Source: Engraulis encrasicolus
Taxonomy: Eukaryota; Chordata; Actinopteri; Clupeiformes; Engraulidae
Reading direction: 5' to 3'
Assembly (NCBI RefSeq): GCF_034702125.1
Contig: NC_085869.1
Span: 11,446,623 to 11,510,622 of the forward strand
Length of the DNA stretch: 64,000 nt
Below the pieces are notes generated by a model. That model ran no database searches and had not been told where the DNA came from. It worked only from the letters and a program-made list of their open reading frames with translations. The position numbers were made by a program, and so were the translations under genes. How positions within the stretch are numbered: position 1 is the stretch's first letter; each line of letters begins with the position of its first letter. Shown here piece after piece: positions 48,074 through 59,596 of this stretch.

Positions 48074-48314
48074 TTTGTTATTGTTTCAGCTCGGCAATTG
48101 TTTTGACTTCTAGGTTCTCTTGTGAAAAACACTAATGTATGAATAAAATCCTCTGTTGTTCTTCTCTAAACTTGTTAAAAACTGTGTATATGGCAAATAA
48201 AATCCAAGATATAGTGTGAAAAGAAAGAAAAAAAAAAAAAAAAAAATAGTAAAGAAATTGAAGTTAGGCAGGAGCAAAGCAGAAAAGCGACCTACTCGCT
48301 TGAGTAGGAGGAGC

Positions 48315-48317
48315 ATA

Positions 48318-48365
<48 letters not shown>
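48315..48365. repeat. (CA)n microsatellite
   Basis: About 46 bp of CA just beyond the 5' end of the retrotransposon. Confidence 0.95.
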
Positions 48366-48367
<2 letters not shown>

Positions 48368-48576
48368 AGACCCTCATGCTTGCACACTGCAATCAATACA
48401 ACATGGAGGGATGGTGGTATGTCATTTTAAAGATGCTCTGCCTTCAATGGCTGGCACAGCAGGCGGGCGGAGGGGGGCAAATATTTGTCTCAAGTAAGCC
48501 ACTGATGCGCCGCAATTGAGTTTGATGATCAAAGCGCATCTTCTCCCCCTTATAACCACCCACCACACCCCAAACA

Positions 48577-48914
48577 GGGCCACTAACAGCCTTTGCCAGG
48601 CCCGTAACAAATTCACCTGGAAAGCCCCCAAAAATGCATACAATGTAATGAGGACACAGCTCTGCACTCCCCCCCCATCTCCCTGGGCCCTGGACAAATG
48701 ACCCCTTTGTCCATCTTATGTCTTCCCTGTACCCCCCCCCCCCCCCCCACCACCACCCCAACCCCATACAGGGCCACTGACAGGCTTTGCCCGGCCCGGA
48801 ACAAATTTGCAGTCCCCACCCAATATACATACAATGTAATGAGGACACAATTCTGGGGGCCCCCTATCTCCCTGGGCCCAGGACAAATGGCCCATTTGTC
48901 CCTCTGTTGGCTTC
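48577..48914 (+). repeat. Two tandem-spaced copies of the GGGCCACTGACAG repeat
   Basis: Copies at about 48577-48716 and 48772-48914, separated by a poly-C/CCACCACCCC stretch. Each shares ATACAATGTAATGAGGACAC and TCTCCCTGGGCCC with the copy at 40715. Confidence 0.65.
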
Positions 48915-49125
48915 CCTGTACCCTGATACCCAAAAGTAGGGCTTTCCTCCATCAGCCAGCCACACAAACACAGATCGGTGAGGCTGAGGATGAGATGCGG
49001 GGAGGAGGCCAGCAATTTCCCCCAGTCCTCCTCCAGCCTGCCACCCACACACTAACGCTCGGCCCTGTCATTACCCTATTTCCAGCCTGACATCGGATAT
49101 TTAATAGCACAGACCAGACACACAC

Positions 49126-49146
49126 ACAGAGAACCCCCCCCCCCCC

Positions 49147-49177
<31 letters not shown>

Positions 49178-49180
49178 TCT

Positions 49181-49260
<80 letters not shown>

Positions 49261-49264
49261 ATCA

Positions 49265-49334
<70 letters not shown>

Positions 49335-49503
49335 TATTTTTTTCACTGGCTTGTCGATCACCGTGAGTCGATTTTTTTTTTCTTTCTAAAAAATGGATGC
49401 AATCACCTCTCTGGCCCGGGGCATAAAACGAGCTTGTGAAGAATGCAGCAGAGGGCCTGTGCAGTACATCACCGCCGCTAATGCAGCAGCTCTCCTGTGG
49501 GAG

Positions 49504-49563
<60 letters not shown>

Positions 49564-49771
49564 ACACACACAAATCAGCTAATGCAGCTCTCCTGTGGGA
49601 CCTGGAGGAGCACGGCAGATAAATAGCTGAGGGCCATCGGTTAAACGGGGAGAGGAACTTACACACACACACACACACACCTGCTATATAAACACACATG
49701 CACCTGCAATACACACACACATACACACATATACACATGCACATACACCTGCATGCGCACAGACACACACA

Positions 49772-49832
<61 letters not shown>

Positions 49833-49840
49833 ACACACAC
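49126..49840. repeat. Cluster of (CA)n microsatellites
   Basis: Tracts at about 49126-49330, 49505-49573 and 49660-49845. Two copies of a CAGCTAATGCAGCTCTCCTG-like sequence flank the middle tract (about 49477-49500 and 49576-49600). No real coding frame. Confidence 0.9.
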
Positions 49841-50220
49841 ACATAGGCTATACACATGCACCTACATCTTCATGCACAGTACACAGACACACAAATGCTT
49901 AGCTACACACATAGCATATACGCAGGCAGTATATCACACATACACATAGCATGATGTATCACACACATACACACGTGTACGCATGCATGCACACACACAC
50001 ATACGCGTGCGCACACACACGCACACAAATCATTTAAGCAGGGAGGAACTTGTTAGGAGGGGGAGGATGACGCTCTGTCTGCAGGCTTCATTTAAAGGGC
50101 CAGGTCCCCAACAAACAGGGTCCGGGAGATGGAGTTGGAAAGGTTCTTGTGAAGGAGTCCAGTTGGACATTTTGTACAGCACACAAGTGAGCACAGGTTA
50201 GGGATGTATCGACTTGTTAA

Positions 50221-50576
50221 GGGACACTGTGCAGGAAATGGTCAAAAAAGGTACTGCAACTATGCTGCTCACTGAAACTGGGCTGCCTATTGCCAAATTT
50301 GATCTTTACATGAAGGTTTACTAAGTAGTAAACACATATTTTCTAGTATGGTCCAAGTAGAGTTATTTTTGCAGCTAAAAATAGCTATTTTTGGAAATTC
50401 AAAAGCGGACTATGGAGAAGATCCCCCTTTTCATGTATGAAAAGTGCATTTTTTCCAGTCATAATGAATACTTAGAATTTGATGGTGGTGGTAAGTATTT
50501 ATGGAAAAGGTAACATTAGTGAATGGGCAGCATGAATTCTGGAAATAAACAACTAAAAATCTCACACAGTGTCCCT
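50221..50576. mobile_element. MITE with TTAA flanks (GGGACACTGTG ends)
   Basis: Starts GGGACACTGTG and ends CACAGTGTCCCT, with TTAA on both sides (50217-50220 and 50577-50580). TTAA targets are typical of piggyBac and Kolobok-type transposases. It is the most complete copy in the window; relatives at 8690-8942 and 18790-18895. Confidence 0.8.
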
Positions 50577-50649
50577 TTAAGGTTCTGCCGAATACAGAAA
50601 CGGGACCTTGCGTAAATTCTACCAGGGAGATTCGAATTAGCCGGCTGTC

Positions 50650-51090
50650 AAACACTTACTAATCAATCAATTTCCCTTTTGACAGATCATACACGCGTCA
50701 TCATTCCCTAGGATTGTCAACCAATCACAATACGAGATTGGGGATTTCCCCGTTACATCACTTATGCATCGTTCCCTTTCAGCCAATGGATCGCATTCAC
50801 ATCTTTTTAAAAAAGCTGTCACTCATTCAGTTCTCTGCTTTCCAGTTAAGCCGACTTTGACGCCACCTCCACCCCTCCGTCCACTGTCACCAGTGGTTCC
50901 CGTCTGAAAGGGGGCAGCCTACGCCCACCTCCATCTCCGATGGAGGATATGCCGTCCTACCCCGGAGTTCAACGAGAAGACGGGAATCTACGCCAAACAG
51001 ATTCATGCATTGTTTTAACATGACTAATTGTTCAATAAATGTTAATAACGTCCATTTGCCTCTGGAGTCTTCATGGTAGAATGAACCCTT
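50650..51090 (+). other. LTR-like or promoter-like stretch
   Basis: CCAATCAC and CCAATGG boxes, a TTTTTAAAAAAG TATA-like stretch at about 50805-50816, and an AATAAA at about 51034 sit in the order expected of a solo LTR (U3-R-U5). No matching second LTR or coding region was seen, and the borders are unknown. It could equally be a decayed gene promoter. Confidence 0.25.
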
Positions 51091-51460
51091 CTCTGAAATG
51101 GAACCTTGTCAGCAAGGCCGAATCCGTCCGAATCCGAATCTTGGATCCAGTAATTGTGAGCGATAGCTAAAAGGTTCTGCCAAATACCAAATCCACTGCT
51201 TAAGTTTTAGGCGAATCTGAACCGAATGTATCGTACCTTACTCTAAAACCGAACCCTGTCAACAAGGTCGAATCCAGCCGAATCCGAATTCGAATCTTGG
51301 ATCCAGTAATTGTGAGCAATAGCTTAAAGGTTCTGCCAAATGATTTTGCGGAATTGGAAACCAAATTCTGAATACCAAATTCTACTCTGATCACCGAAAC
51401 CTAAACCAAAACCCGTCAACAAATCCGGCTGAATCCGACCAAATCTGAATCTACTGGTTA
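51089..51460. repeat. Imperfect tandem repeat (GAATCCGAATCTTGGATCCA unit)
   Basis: Units of about 150 bp, each with CCGAATCCGAATCTTGGATC, then CAGTAATTGTGAGC and AAAGGTTCTGCCAAAT. Two clear copies (51105-51190 and 51257-51345) and a partial third. Confidence 0.7.
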
Positions 51461-51466
51461 GTAGGG

Positions 51467-51690
51467 CTGGACTGGCCATCTGGCATAGCAGGCATTTCCC
51501 GGTGGGCCCTGCACTCTCGTGGGCCCCTATTTTCAGAATTTCTTCTTTTCTTTTTTGTCTTTACATTTCTGAAAATATAGGGGCCCACGAGGGCGCAGGG
51601 CTCTCCGGTCAGTCAGTTCTGTTATTATGATGGGGGCCCTTTTCTGCCCAAAGTGCCGAGGTCCTATTTTTCCCCCAGACCAGGCCTGCT
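51467..51690. mobile_element. GGCTGGACTGGCCATCTGGC MITE copy
   Basis: Same family as 39688-39912, with inverted internal GTGGGCCCCTAT/ATAGGGGCCCAC blocks. The right-hand part recurs inverted at 53935-54045. Confidence 0.6.
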
Positions 51691-51884
51691 GGTTATGCTT
51701 CGTTTCCCCCCACAAACCGTATCTCCTCCCTGGGAGATGGAGAGGTAGTTTGGAGCTTGATGTTCAAAGCAACATGCAAACTGTAATATCCTTTGGGGTT
51801 ACAGTAATGAGGTATCTGCTGCATATTCTGCAAATAACGAAACGACACACACATACACATGCACACACGCCCAAATGCGTACAC

Positions 51885-54065
51885 TAGGGTGCATCAAATG
51901 CCCCCTATGAAAAGATATCGCCTTGGCCCTATAGTAAAAATTTTCTACACCCAGTAAAAACACACTGTGTAAAATATTTTGAAATTTGGATGACGTCTAC
52001 CAGGGCCACCAGCCCCATGAAAATAGAAAATAATGGTGATCAGAATCTTGGAACAGAAATGGACATTTCGCTGCATAAAGCTACCCATTAAAAACATATT
52101 GCCGCAGCTGTGTGATAAAAATGCTCTATGCACAGTAAAATCACTCTGTGTAAAATATGTTGAAATTTAGATTAATTCTACTGGGTCCACCAGGCCCATG
52201 AAAATACAAAATAATGGTGATAGGGATGGGCAACCTGGATTCCAAAGCTGAAGTCCAGTGCCACATATTCCAAATGACATAACTAGTTTTACCTTTCCAG
52301 TTAGGGCAATTGGAGAGGTAAAACCAGGTAATTTGAAATCTGTGGCACTGGATTGTAGCTTTTGAATCCAGGTTTCCCATTGTTTTAAAACAGAGGTGGA
52401 CAAACCATAGAGGTAGAAAATAACACTAGAGAGGACACAGCAATTTGCGACAGCGCTGGGAAATGGCAGGTGGAGCTTCCCAACTTCCGTAGGTAGTGTA
52501 GGTAACTTCAGGCAATGCAAGTCAATGGAGAACACGCCCACCCCTGTCAAAAAATTGACTAAAACGGTTTGTATATGAAGTAACACATTAATCAAAGACC
52601 AGATTTGAAATGTCAGGCTAAATATCTACTTAAATCATATGAGTCGATAAAATACATTTAAAAATCAAATAATATATTTTATGAACATAGTTAGCAACAC
52701 ACTTCAACTACTGTCCTTGTATAGTGTGTTGATGGACATTTTCACATGATTAAGCCATTTTTGACAGAGGTGAGCCTCGTTCTCCGTGAAGTTCCATTTC
52801 TCTGATCTAACTACAGATACCTGGCTGCTACAGATTGCCGTAAAAGGGGGGGCGGGGTCACCTCTAGTGTTATTTTCTACCTCTATGGGACAAACCCTGT
52901 GACACATTTGCCTCAGCCAATATAATGAACCAGCTGATCCTAATCACCACTTAAGCCAGGTTGATGAGGTAATTAGTGAAATCACCTGTATTGGGAGCCC
53001 AAACAGAAGGAATATCTAAGCAGGGCGTGTATTCAGTTGATCCACTTACACAGACTTCAGTCTTGTGACAGACTGATGGTCAAACTGCTATATTTAGGCA
53101 AAATTGCTGTTTTGCAACACAATATCAATTCCTTGCTGCCTTGGACCACTGCAAGTATCAAGCAAGAGATTGCAAAGCTGTATGACTGTTATATTTGTGT
53201 GTTTCACCTGTGGGCCTACAATTCATGGAGGAACATCTGTACTAAAGCTGTGAATGCTCCTTGGAATGACTAGGCTACAAGGCAGTCAATACAACTATAT
53301 CGAAGAGTGCCATTACTTCTTTATCCCATCGCCTGTGGTAGTATTTCACTTTACTCCATCAGATGAGTACCATAACTTACCTGAGAGGCCCTTGGCAATG
53401 AACTCTGGACCTGGTGATACCCATGACATACCTAGAAGTCACTTAAGTAAAGGTTTTGGGAAGCCACTCTTTCCAACATCACATACAGTTGTATTGTATG
53501 TATTGAACTACTGCAGGGATCTCTTGAAAAAAACACAACTCATTCCAAGGAGCATTCACAGCTTTAGTACAGATGTTCCACCAGGTATGAACAGCCACCT
53601 GTACAATCCTGTAGGCCCACAGGTGAAACACACAAAAGTCATACAGCTTCGCAATCTCTTGCTTGATACTAGCAGTGGGTCAGCTGGTTCATTATATTGG
53701 CTATATTTGGAATATGTGGCACTGGACTTCAGCTTTGGAATCCAGGTTGCCCATCACTATCACCATTGTTTTGTATTTCCATGGGCCTGGTCGACCCAGT
53801 AGAATTCATCTAAATTTCAACACATTTTACACAGAGTGATTTTACTGTGCATAGAACATGTTTATCACACAGCTGAGGCAATATGTTTTTATTGGGTAGC
53901 TTGATGCACCGTATTGAAATGTCCATTTCTATTCAGGGCCGGTCTGGGGGATAAATAGGACCCAGGCACTTTTGGATTTAAGGGGGGCCCCTCATTATTA
54001 TTAGTGCCGGAGAACTGACTCATCGGTGGGCCCCACACCCTCGTTTGATGCACCCTAGCGTACAC
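51885..54065. mobile_element. Large imperfect inverted-repeat (foldback) structure
   Basis: The outer left block TACACTAGGGTGCATCAAAT (51879-51898) is mirrored at about 54040-54062. Further in, CAGTAAAATCACTCTGTGTA is mirrored near 53835-53855, and CCAGTGCCACATATTCCAAA near 53710-53730. AGCAAGAGATTGCAAAGC (53160) is mirrored near 53655, and GAATGCTCCTTGGAATGA (53253) near 53540. The centre is about 53400. A later hAT-like MITE (52406-52887) lies inside the left arm. Confidence 0.75.
52406..52887. mobile_element. hAT-like MITE with perfect TIR and 8-bp TSD
   Basis: Starts CATAGAGGTAGAAAATAACA and ends with its exact complement (26 bp matching). It is flanked by GGACAAAC at 52398-52405 and 52888-52895. 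482 bp, no coding capacity. A textbook hAT footprint. Confidence 0.92.
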
Positions 54066-54290
54066 ACACACATGCGCACACGCCCCCCCCCCCCCCCCAC
54101 ACACACACGCATATACACAACTCAACACACACACACACACGCACACACATGCCCACAACCCCCACACACACACACACACACACATGTACACACACACACA
54201 CACACACACACCCTTACACCCCAACACACACACACACACTCAATCACGAACACAGAGGCACACACGCACACACACACACACACCTTCCCG
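54060..54290. repeat. (CA)n microsatellite
   Basis: Imperfect CA repeat with a C13 tract near its start and CCCACAACCCC interruptions. Confidence 0.9.
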
Positions 54291-54626
54291 TGCACCTGCA
54301 TTGCAATCAATACAACGATAGTGGAGAGGTACTTAGGAGTCGAGCTGAGGAGGACATTCAGACATTCAGAGCAGCAGCAACGTGCAATTGTATGTTGATT
54401 ATGCAAAGAGTTTAGTGTGTGGTCATTAGAGGAAACAGGCACAAAGATTGCGGGCAGCGTTCGAGCCATGCGGGCAGCGCTTAGCGAATTACATACGCAC
54501 GCAGGTGAAGCAGATTCTAGCCTATTCCAGGCAGTTGGTTGGTTATATTACCTCATATAGAGTTATGGGGGTTTCAAAACCTACATGGGGAAACTCCTGG
54601 GCATGACAGCTGTGCATGGCTATCTT

Positions 54627-54677
<51 letters not shown>

Positions 54678-54807
54678 GTCTCTCCCTCTCTCTCTCAATT
54701 TCTTTCTCTCTCCATTTCTCTCGCACCCTCTCTCTCCATTTCTCTCGATCTCTTTCTATGTATTACTTTCTCTTTCACTCACTCTCTCTCTTTATCTCTC
54801 TCAATTT

Positions 54808-55158
54808 AGGGTTAAAACATACAAGTACTTAGGGATTTGGCTTAATGAAAAGTTGAACTATGAACCACATATTGACCATCTTCTTAAAAAGCTTAAACCA
54901 AAACTGGTTTTTTTTTGTGCTTGAATAAATGTTTTCCTTTTGCTGCCAGGTGAAGATTGGTCCAGAGTACATTTTTACCCATCTTAGACTATGGTGACAT
55001 ATTGTACATGCATGCTTCCACCTCTCTTTTAAAAACAGCTAGATGTTGTTTACCATGCAGCGCTGCGTTTCATTACCAATGCAAACATGAGAACACATCA
55101 CTGCGCATTGTATGAAATGGTAACATGGACTTCACTATCACTTACAAGGAAAGAAAAC
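54808..55158 (+). pseudogene. Non-LTR retrotransposon RT fragment, left part
   Basis: Plus-strand remnant of a reverse transcriptase C-terminal region: KTYKYLGIWLNEKLNYEPHI, then frame-shifted pieces readable as LDYGDILYMHA and HCALYEMV, ending near SLSLTRKEN. The reading is broken by shifts and stops. It resumes at about 60880, after roughly 5.7 kb of unrelated sequence. Low-complexity CT-rich sequence flanks both outer sides. Confidence 0.8.
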
Positions 55159-55159
55159 T

Positions 55160-55450
55160 TATTTCAGATATACATGATAATATCATGGACATCGGTTGCA
55201 CATGTTATTTTCATGTTTCCTAAAAATAATGTATTCATGTCATTCAAACATGATATTGGCTTATAGAACAAACATGATATTTTCATGTTAATATTTTATG
55301 TATTATTTCAGTTCTTATTTCATGTATAATACATGTTTCTGCTTTGCAAGAAACATGTTTTTTTCATGTTTCATTTACATGATAATATCATGGACATCGG
55401 TTGCACATGTTATTATCCTGTTTCCTGAAAATAATGTTTTCATGTCATTT
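55160..55450. repeat. ACATGATAATATCATGG direct repeats
   Basis: A block of about 90 bp (ACATGATAATATCATGGACA, then CGGTTGCACATGTTATT) occurs at about 55167-55258 and again at about 55377-55462. The short motif CATGTTT/AAACATG recurs throughout. Confidence 0.75.
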
Positions 55451-55467
55451 GAACATGATATCAGTCA

Positions 55468-55697
55468 GTTTACAGTGTATGACAGTATATGAATGTCTGA
55501 TAAGTAGCAATATATAGGACATAAAAACATGATTTTATAAAATATATAAAACATTTACATAAACACAATTTCTGTGCTAACTTAACACAGAAATTGTTTT
55601 GATGTAAATATTTTATTTTATGTATAAAACCATGTTTTTATGTCCTATATATATTGCTACTTGATCAGACGCTCATATACGGTCATACACTGTAAAC
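55468..55697. repeat. ~230-bp palindrome (MITE-like)
   Basis: Arms beginning GTTTACAGTGTATGAC and ending GTCATACACTGTAAAC. Inside, TAGCAATATATAGGACATAA and AACACAATTTCTGTG are mirrored. Imperfect hairpin with a short centre (CTAACTTAA) near 55583. Confidence 0.82.
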
Positions 55698-55804
55698 AGA
55701 TATATCATGTTTATTGTTATATATTGCTACTTGGTCAACCAATATTTACATGCTTTTATACTTGAGAATGAAGAGACTTAAACTGACTTAAAACTGCAGG
55801 TTTT

Positions 55805-55810
55805 TTTATT
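55805..55810 (-). promoter_or_regulatory. Candidate poly(A) signal of the 190-aa gene
   Basis: AATAAA on the minus strand, about 1.15 kb after the stop codon. The intervening 3' UTR would contain the (GT)n VNTR. Earlier signals are possible. Confidence 0.4.
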
Positions 55811-55904
55811 ATGATTATTTCATCAAATACACTTTCCAACGGTACTCAACAGCTTAACTCATTCAGTTAAAAGTGACTGACACCCCCAATATGCCAAGTC
55901 ATTT

Positions 55905-55954
<50 letters not shown>

Positions 55955-56461
55955 ATTAAATGCACACACAAAACTACATCCAAGAAGATAAAAGGCACCT
56001 TCATTTCAAAACATTCATTATGATTGTACCAAAACATACAAGCACTTGCCAACAGCTTTGAGAGAACAAAAGGAAATGTCAATGGGGAGCTGCATAGATA
56101 GATACACAAATTCTGTAGACAGTAGTAAAGTTTTAGTTCAGGGACATAACTTTAGGCTACTTCACAATGAAAACTCCAATGTATTTCCAATTCATTTTGA
56201 ACAGCCAGATCATGAAAGACCCTTCAGGTACATTACGTAGACAAATGTTGAAAATGAACTCTTGTCAAAGTATCTAAAAAGCAATGACCTCCTAAATGCA
56301 CACAAATTCTGTAGACCTTAGTCAAATTTTAGTCCAGGGACATGACTTCAAGCTATTTGACAGTGAGACCCAATATGCAAATTGAACTTTTCCAACAGAA
56401 CACTTAGCCAAGTCATTCATTTCGTTCGGGCTTGCTCTGCTCTCTCAGTCTCTTCCAGTAT

Positions 56462-56462
<1 letters not shown>

Positions 56463-56500
<38 letters not shown>

Positions 56501-56607
56501 GAATGCTTGCTCTGAGCTGAGGCTCAGTCTCTTCCAGTACAAGTGTGTGTGTGTGTGTGTGTGTTTTGAATGCTTGCTCTGAGCTGAGGCCCAGTCTCTT
56601 CCAGTAC

Positions 56608-56662
<55 letters not shown>

Positions 56663-56695
56663 GAATGCTTGCTCCGAGGCTCAGTCTCTTCCAGT

Positions 56696-56784
<89 letters not shown>

Positions 56785-56817
56785 GAATGCTTGCTCCGAG
56801 GCTCAGTCTCTTCCAGT

Positions 56818-56854
<37 letters not shown>

Positions 56855-56889
56855 GAATGCTTGCTCCGAGGCTCAGTCTCTTCCAGTAC

Positions 56890-56956
<67 letters not shown>
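56463..56956. repeat. (GT)n-based VNTR directly after a stop codon
   Basis: Six (GT)n tracts of variable length separated by an almost constant ~40-bp spacer, TTTTGAATGCTTGCTC...GGCTCAGTCTCTTCCAGTAC. Early spacers have an extra TGAGCTGAG. The array abuts the stop codon of the minus-strand gene, so it would be transcribed as its 3' UTR. Confidence 0.9.
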
Positions 56957-56958
<2 letters not shown>

Positions 56959-57262
56959 AAATGAGTTGGTTTTTCAGTACCTGAACCTTTTTGGACAGCA
57001 TGGTGCCTTCCAGCTCCATGATAATTTTCTGCAGGACTTCAAAAGTGCGCTTGAGGCCGTCGGGGTAGTTCAGATTTAGGGCGTAAATCAATCCAAACAA
57101 CAACGCGACAGCCAATGGCACATTATCCACATCCTGCAACACCTGCTGGCCTTCCAAAATGATGCCAATGTCATCTGCTTTGCTGGTGGCATCTGCTTTG
57201 ACGATGTAGATCCCTACAGTCGTTTCCTCCATTCCCTCTTGCACTTGGATTTCGTCTTGTGC
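56957..57262 (-). CDS. 190-aa gene, coding exon 4 (terminal)
   Basis: 101 codons plus TAA. It starts AQDEIQVQEGMEETTVGIYI. It holds DDIGIILEGQQVLQ and a small hydrophobic helix, PLAVALLFGLIYALNL. The stop codon is immediately followed by the (GT)n VNTR. Confidence 0.78.
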
Positions 57263-58605
57263 CTGCAGAGGGAACAGTCAAACGAAAGAGAAGATCAAAC
57301 AAAAGAACAGTTGTTCAGTTGGAGTTTGTTGGGAAAATGGGTTAGTGTTTGGAGTTGGTGGTTTATAGAAGGAACTCCCAACATCCCTTTCATGGAAAAC
57401 TCTACTTCTACGCCGTACCCTGTTTTTGGGCAAAAGGGAACGTAGCCCCTGCGGATGGGGTAGGCTGCAGGCCTGCTCACTTTTTGCTGAAAGTACTCAA
57501 CTACCATAACATTGCAATGACAGTAGCGAGAGCCATAAGTAACAGATTCAGACATAACCATTACAATTTCAGTGACAGTAAGGTTAAAACATAGGCTCTG
57601 CGCTATGGAGGTTAGAGAGAGAGAGGGCACAGAGAGAGACAGTGTGGCAGAAGAGAGACAGAAATAGTGAAGTGTGAGAGAGGGGAGAGAGAGTGAAAGA
57701 GCGAGAGAGAGGACAGAAAGACAGAGAAAGGGGAAAAAGACTGAGACGGAGAAGGGGCACAGAGAACATCATCACCTTGCGACATGCACAGCACACTGCT
57801 TGTACTTACCACAAACGCGCGAAGTAGACATTTGGGGTCTTCATTGAGGTACACACACAACGCCTTCAGGATGCATTCACGTCCTCCATCAACATCATCC
57901 TGCATCAAGGAAGGATACATTATTTTATGGAATTTTAACAAGGAACACACACAATGCCTTCAGGATGCATTCACGTCCTCCATCAATGTCATCATCATCC
58001 TGCATCAAGGAAGGATACATTATTTTATGGAATTTTAACAAGGAACACATACAATGCCTTCAGGATGCATTCACATCCCCCATCAACATCATCCTGCATC
58101 AAGGAAGGATAAATTATTATTTCATGGAATTCTATGTCAACACTAATCAGCACTATCCCAAAATTCTCAAATTCTCTTACCTCAGTCATGCAAGCCAAAA
58201 TGTTCTCTAGGCGTTTGTCAATCTGTCCTCCTCTGTTTTTGAACAGCTTCAGCAGCTTGTCAGACAATATGTCTAGCTGGGACAGGAATCTCGACTGCAA
58301 GGGCATTGTAGTTATTCTCTTGAATTCAGCATTTATCTGAAGACACAAAAGAGACAAATCACATACAACTTATAATGCCAAACTCCTTCATATAGGACAG
58401 TGGTTCTCAAGCTTTTTTTGAACAAACGCCCCCTTGGCCTCATCATAAGCCTGACAACACCCCCCTTAGTATTAAAAAAGAATGCCCCCCAATAGCAACT
58501 AAGCACCTCTCCCTATCGGCTGTATCCTTCCCACCGCCCCCCTAGAGCTCCCTACCGCCCCCGTTGAGAAACACTAATATAGGGCATAACTCGTCTACTT
58601 CAAAA

Positions 58606-58654
<49 letters not shown>

Positions 58655-58943
58655 AAGAAAGAAAGAAAGAAAGAAAGCGCGCAAGAGAGAGAGAGCAAGA
58701 GAGAGAGATAAAAACAGTCAGTCAAGTCTCTGTTTTTGACCAACTGTTGCATGCGCACAGTGATGCAAAATTAAAGCATTCCATGTCTTAAATGTGCATG
58801 GACATTCTGAAAACATGCATGAATACCTTGCAGGGCGACCAAAGTCCCGAGTTTGCGCTTCTAATGGGTCAGCAAATCGCCTTGCTGTCAGCAAAATGCC
58901 TTGTTGGAACGACTATGAGCGCCCCTTACAACGCCACATTCAC

Positions 58944-59013
<70 letters not shown>

Positions 59014-59233
59014 AACAGTCAAGTTTTTCCGTTTTTTGAATTTTTTCACCAACTGTTTCATGCACCGTGATGCAAAATTAAAGCATTCCATGTCTTAAAT
59101 GTGCATGGACATTCTGAAAACATGCATGAATACCTTGCAGGGCGACCAAAGTCCCAAGTTTGCGCTTATAATGGGTCAGCAAATCGTGACTTGTTGGAAC
59201 GACTATGAGCGCCCCTTACAACGCCACATTCAC

Positions 59234-59303
<70 letters not shown>

Positions 59304-59521
59304 GAGATGAAAACAGTCAAATCTTTTTGTTTCTGATCAACTGTTGCATGCACTGTGATGCAAAATTAAAGCATTCCATGTCTTAAATGTGCATGGACAT
59401 TCTGAAAACATGCATGAATACCTTGCAGGGCGACCGAAGTCCTGAGTTTGCGCTTATAATGGGTCAGCAAATCGTGTCTTGTTGGAAGGACTATGAGCGC
59501 CCCTTACAACGCCACATTCAC

Positions 59522-59596
<75 letters not shown>

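Larger units (their letters stand above)
43145..48300 (-). mobile_element. Near-full-length non-LTR retrotransposon (L2/CR1-like), both ORFs intact
   Basis: Reading on the minus strand: a 5' leader (about 48300-48074, left limit approximate), ORF1 (48073-46412), a 63-nt gap, ORF2 (46348-43400) and a 3' UTR with the fish LINE tail. That tail contains TTTATTTATATAGCGCATTT and ends in a (TTGCC)n short repeat at 43176-43145. A repeated short 3' tail rather than poly(A) fits the L2/CR1 group. No internal stop or frameshift was found, so the copy is young. No clear TSD can be read because the 3' side is a CA microsatellite. Confidence 0.9.

Noticed and set aside
49393..49626. 77-codon plus frame (MDAITSLARGIKRACEE...)
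   Set aside because: Short, flanked by CA repeats, and part of it is a duplicated noncoding block (49477 and 49576).
53254..53802. 182-codon plus frame
   Set aside because: Falls in the arms of an inverted-repeat element; no domain recognised and the mirrored arm shows no coding constraint.
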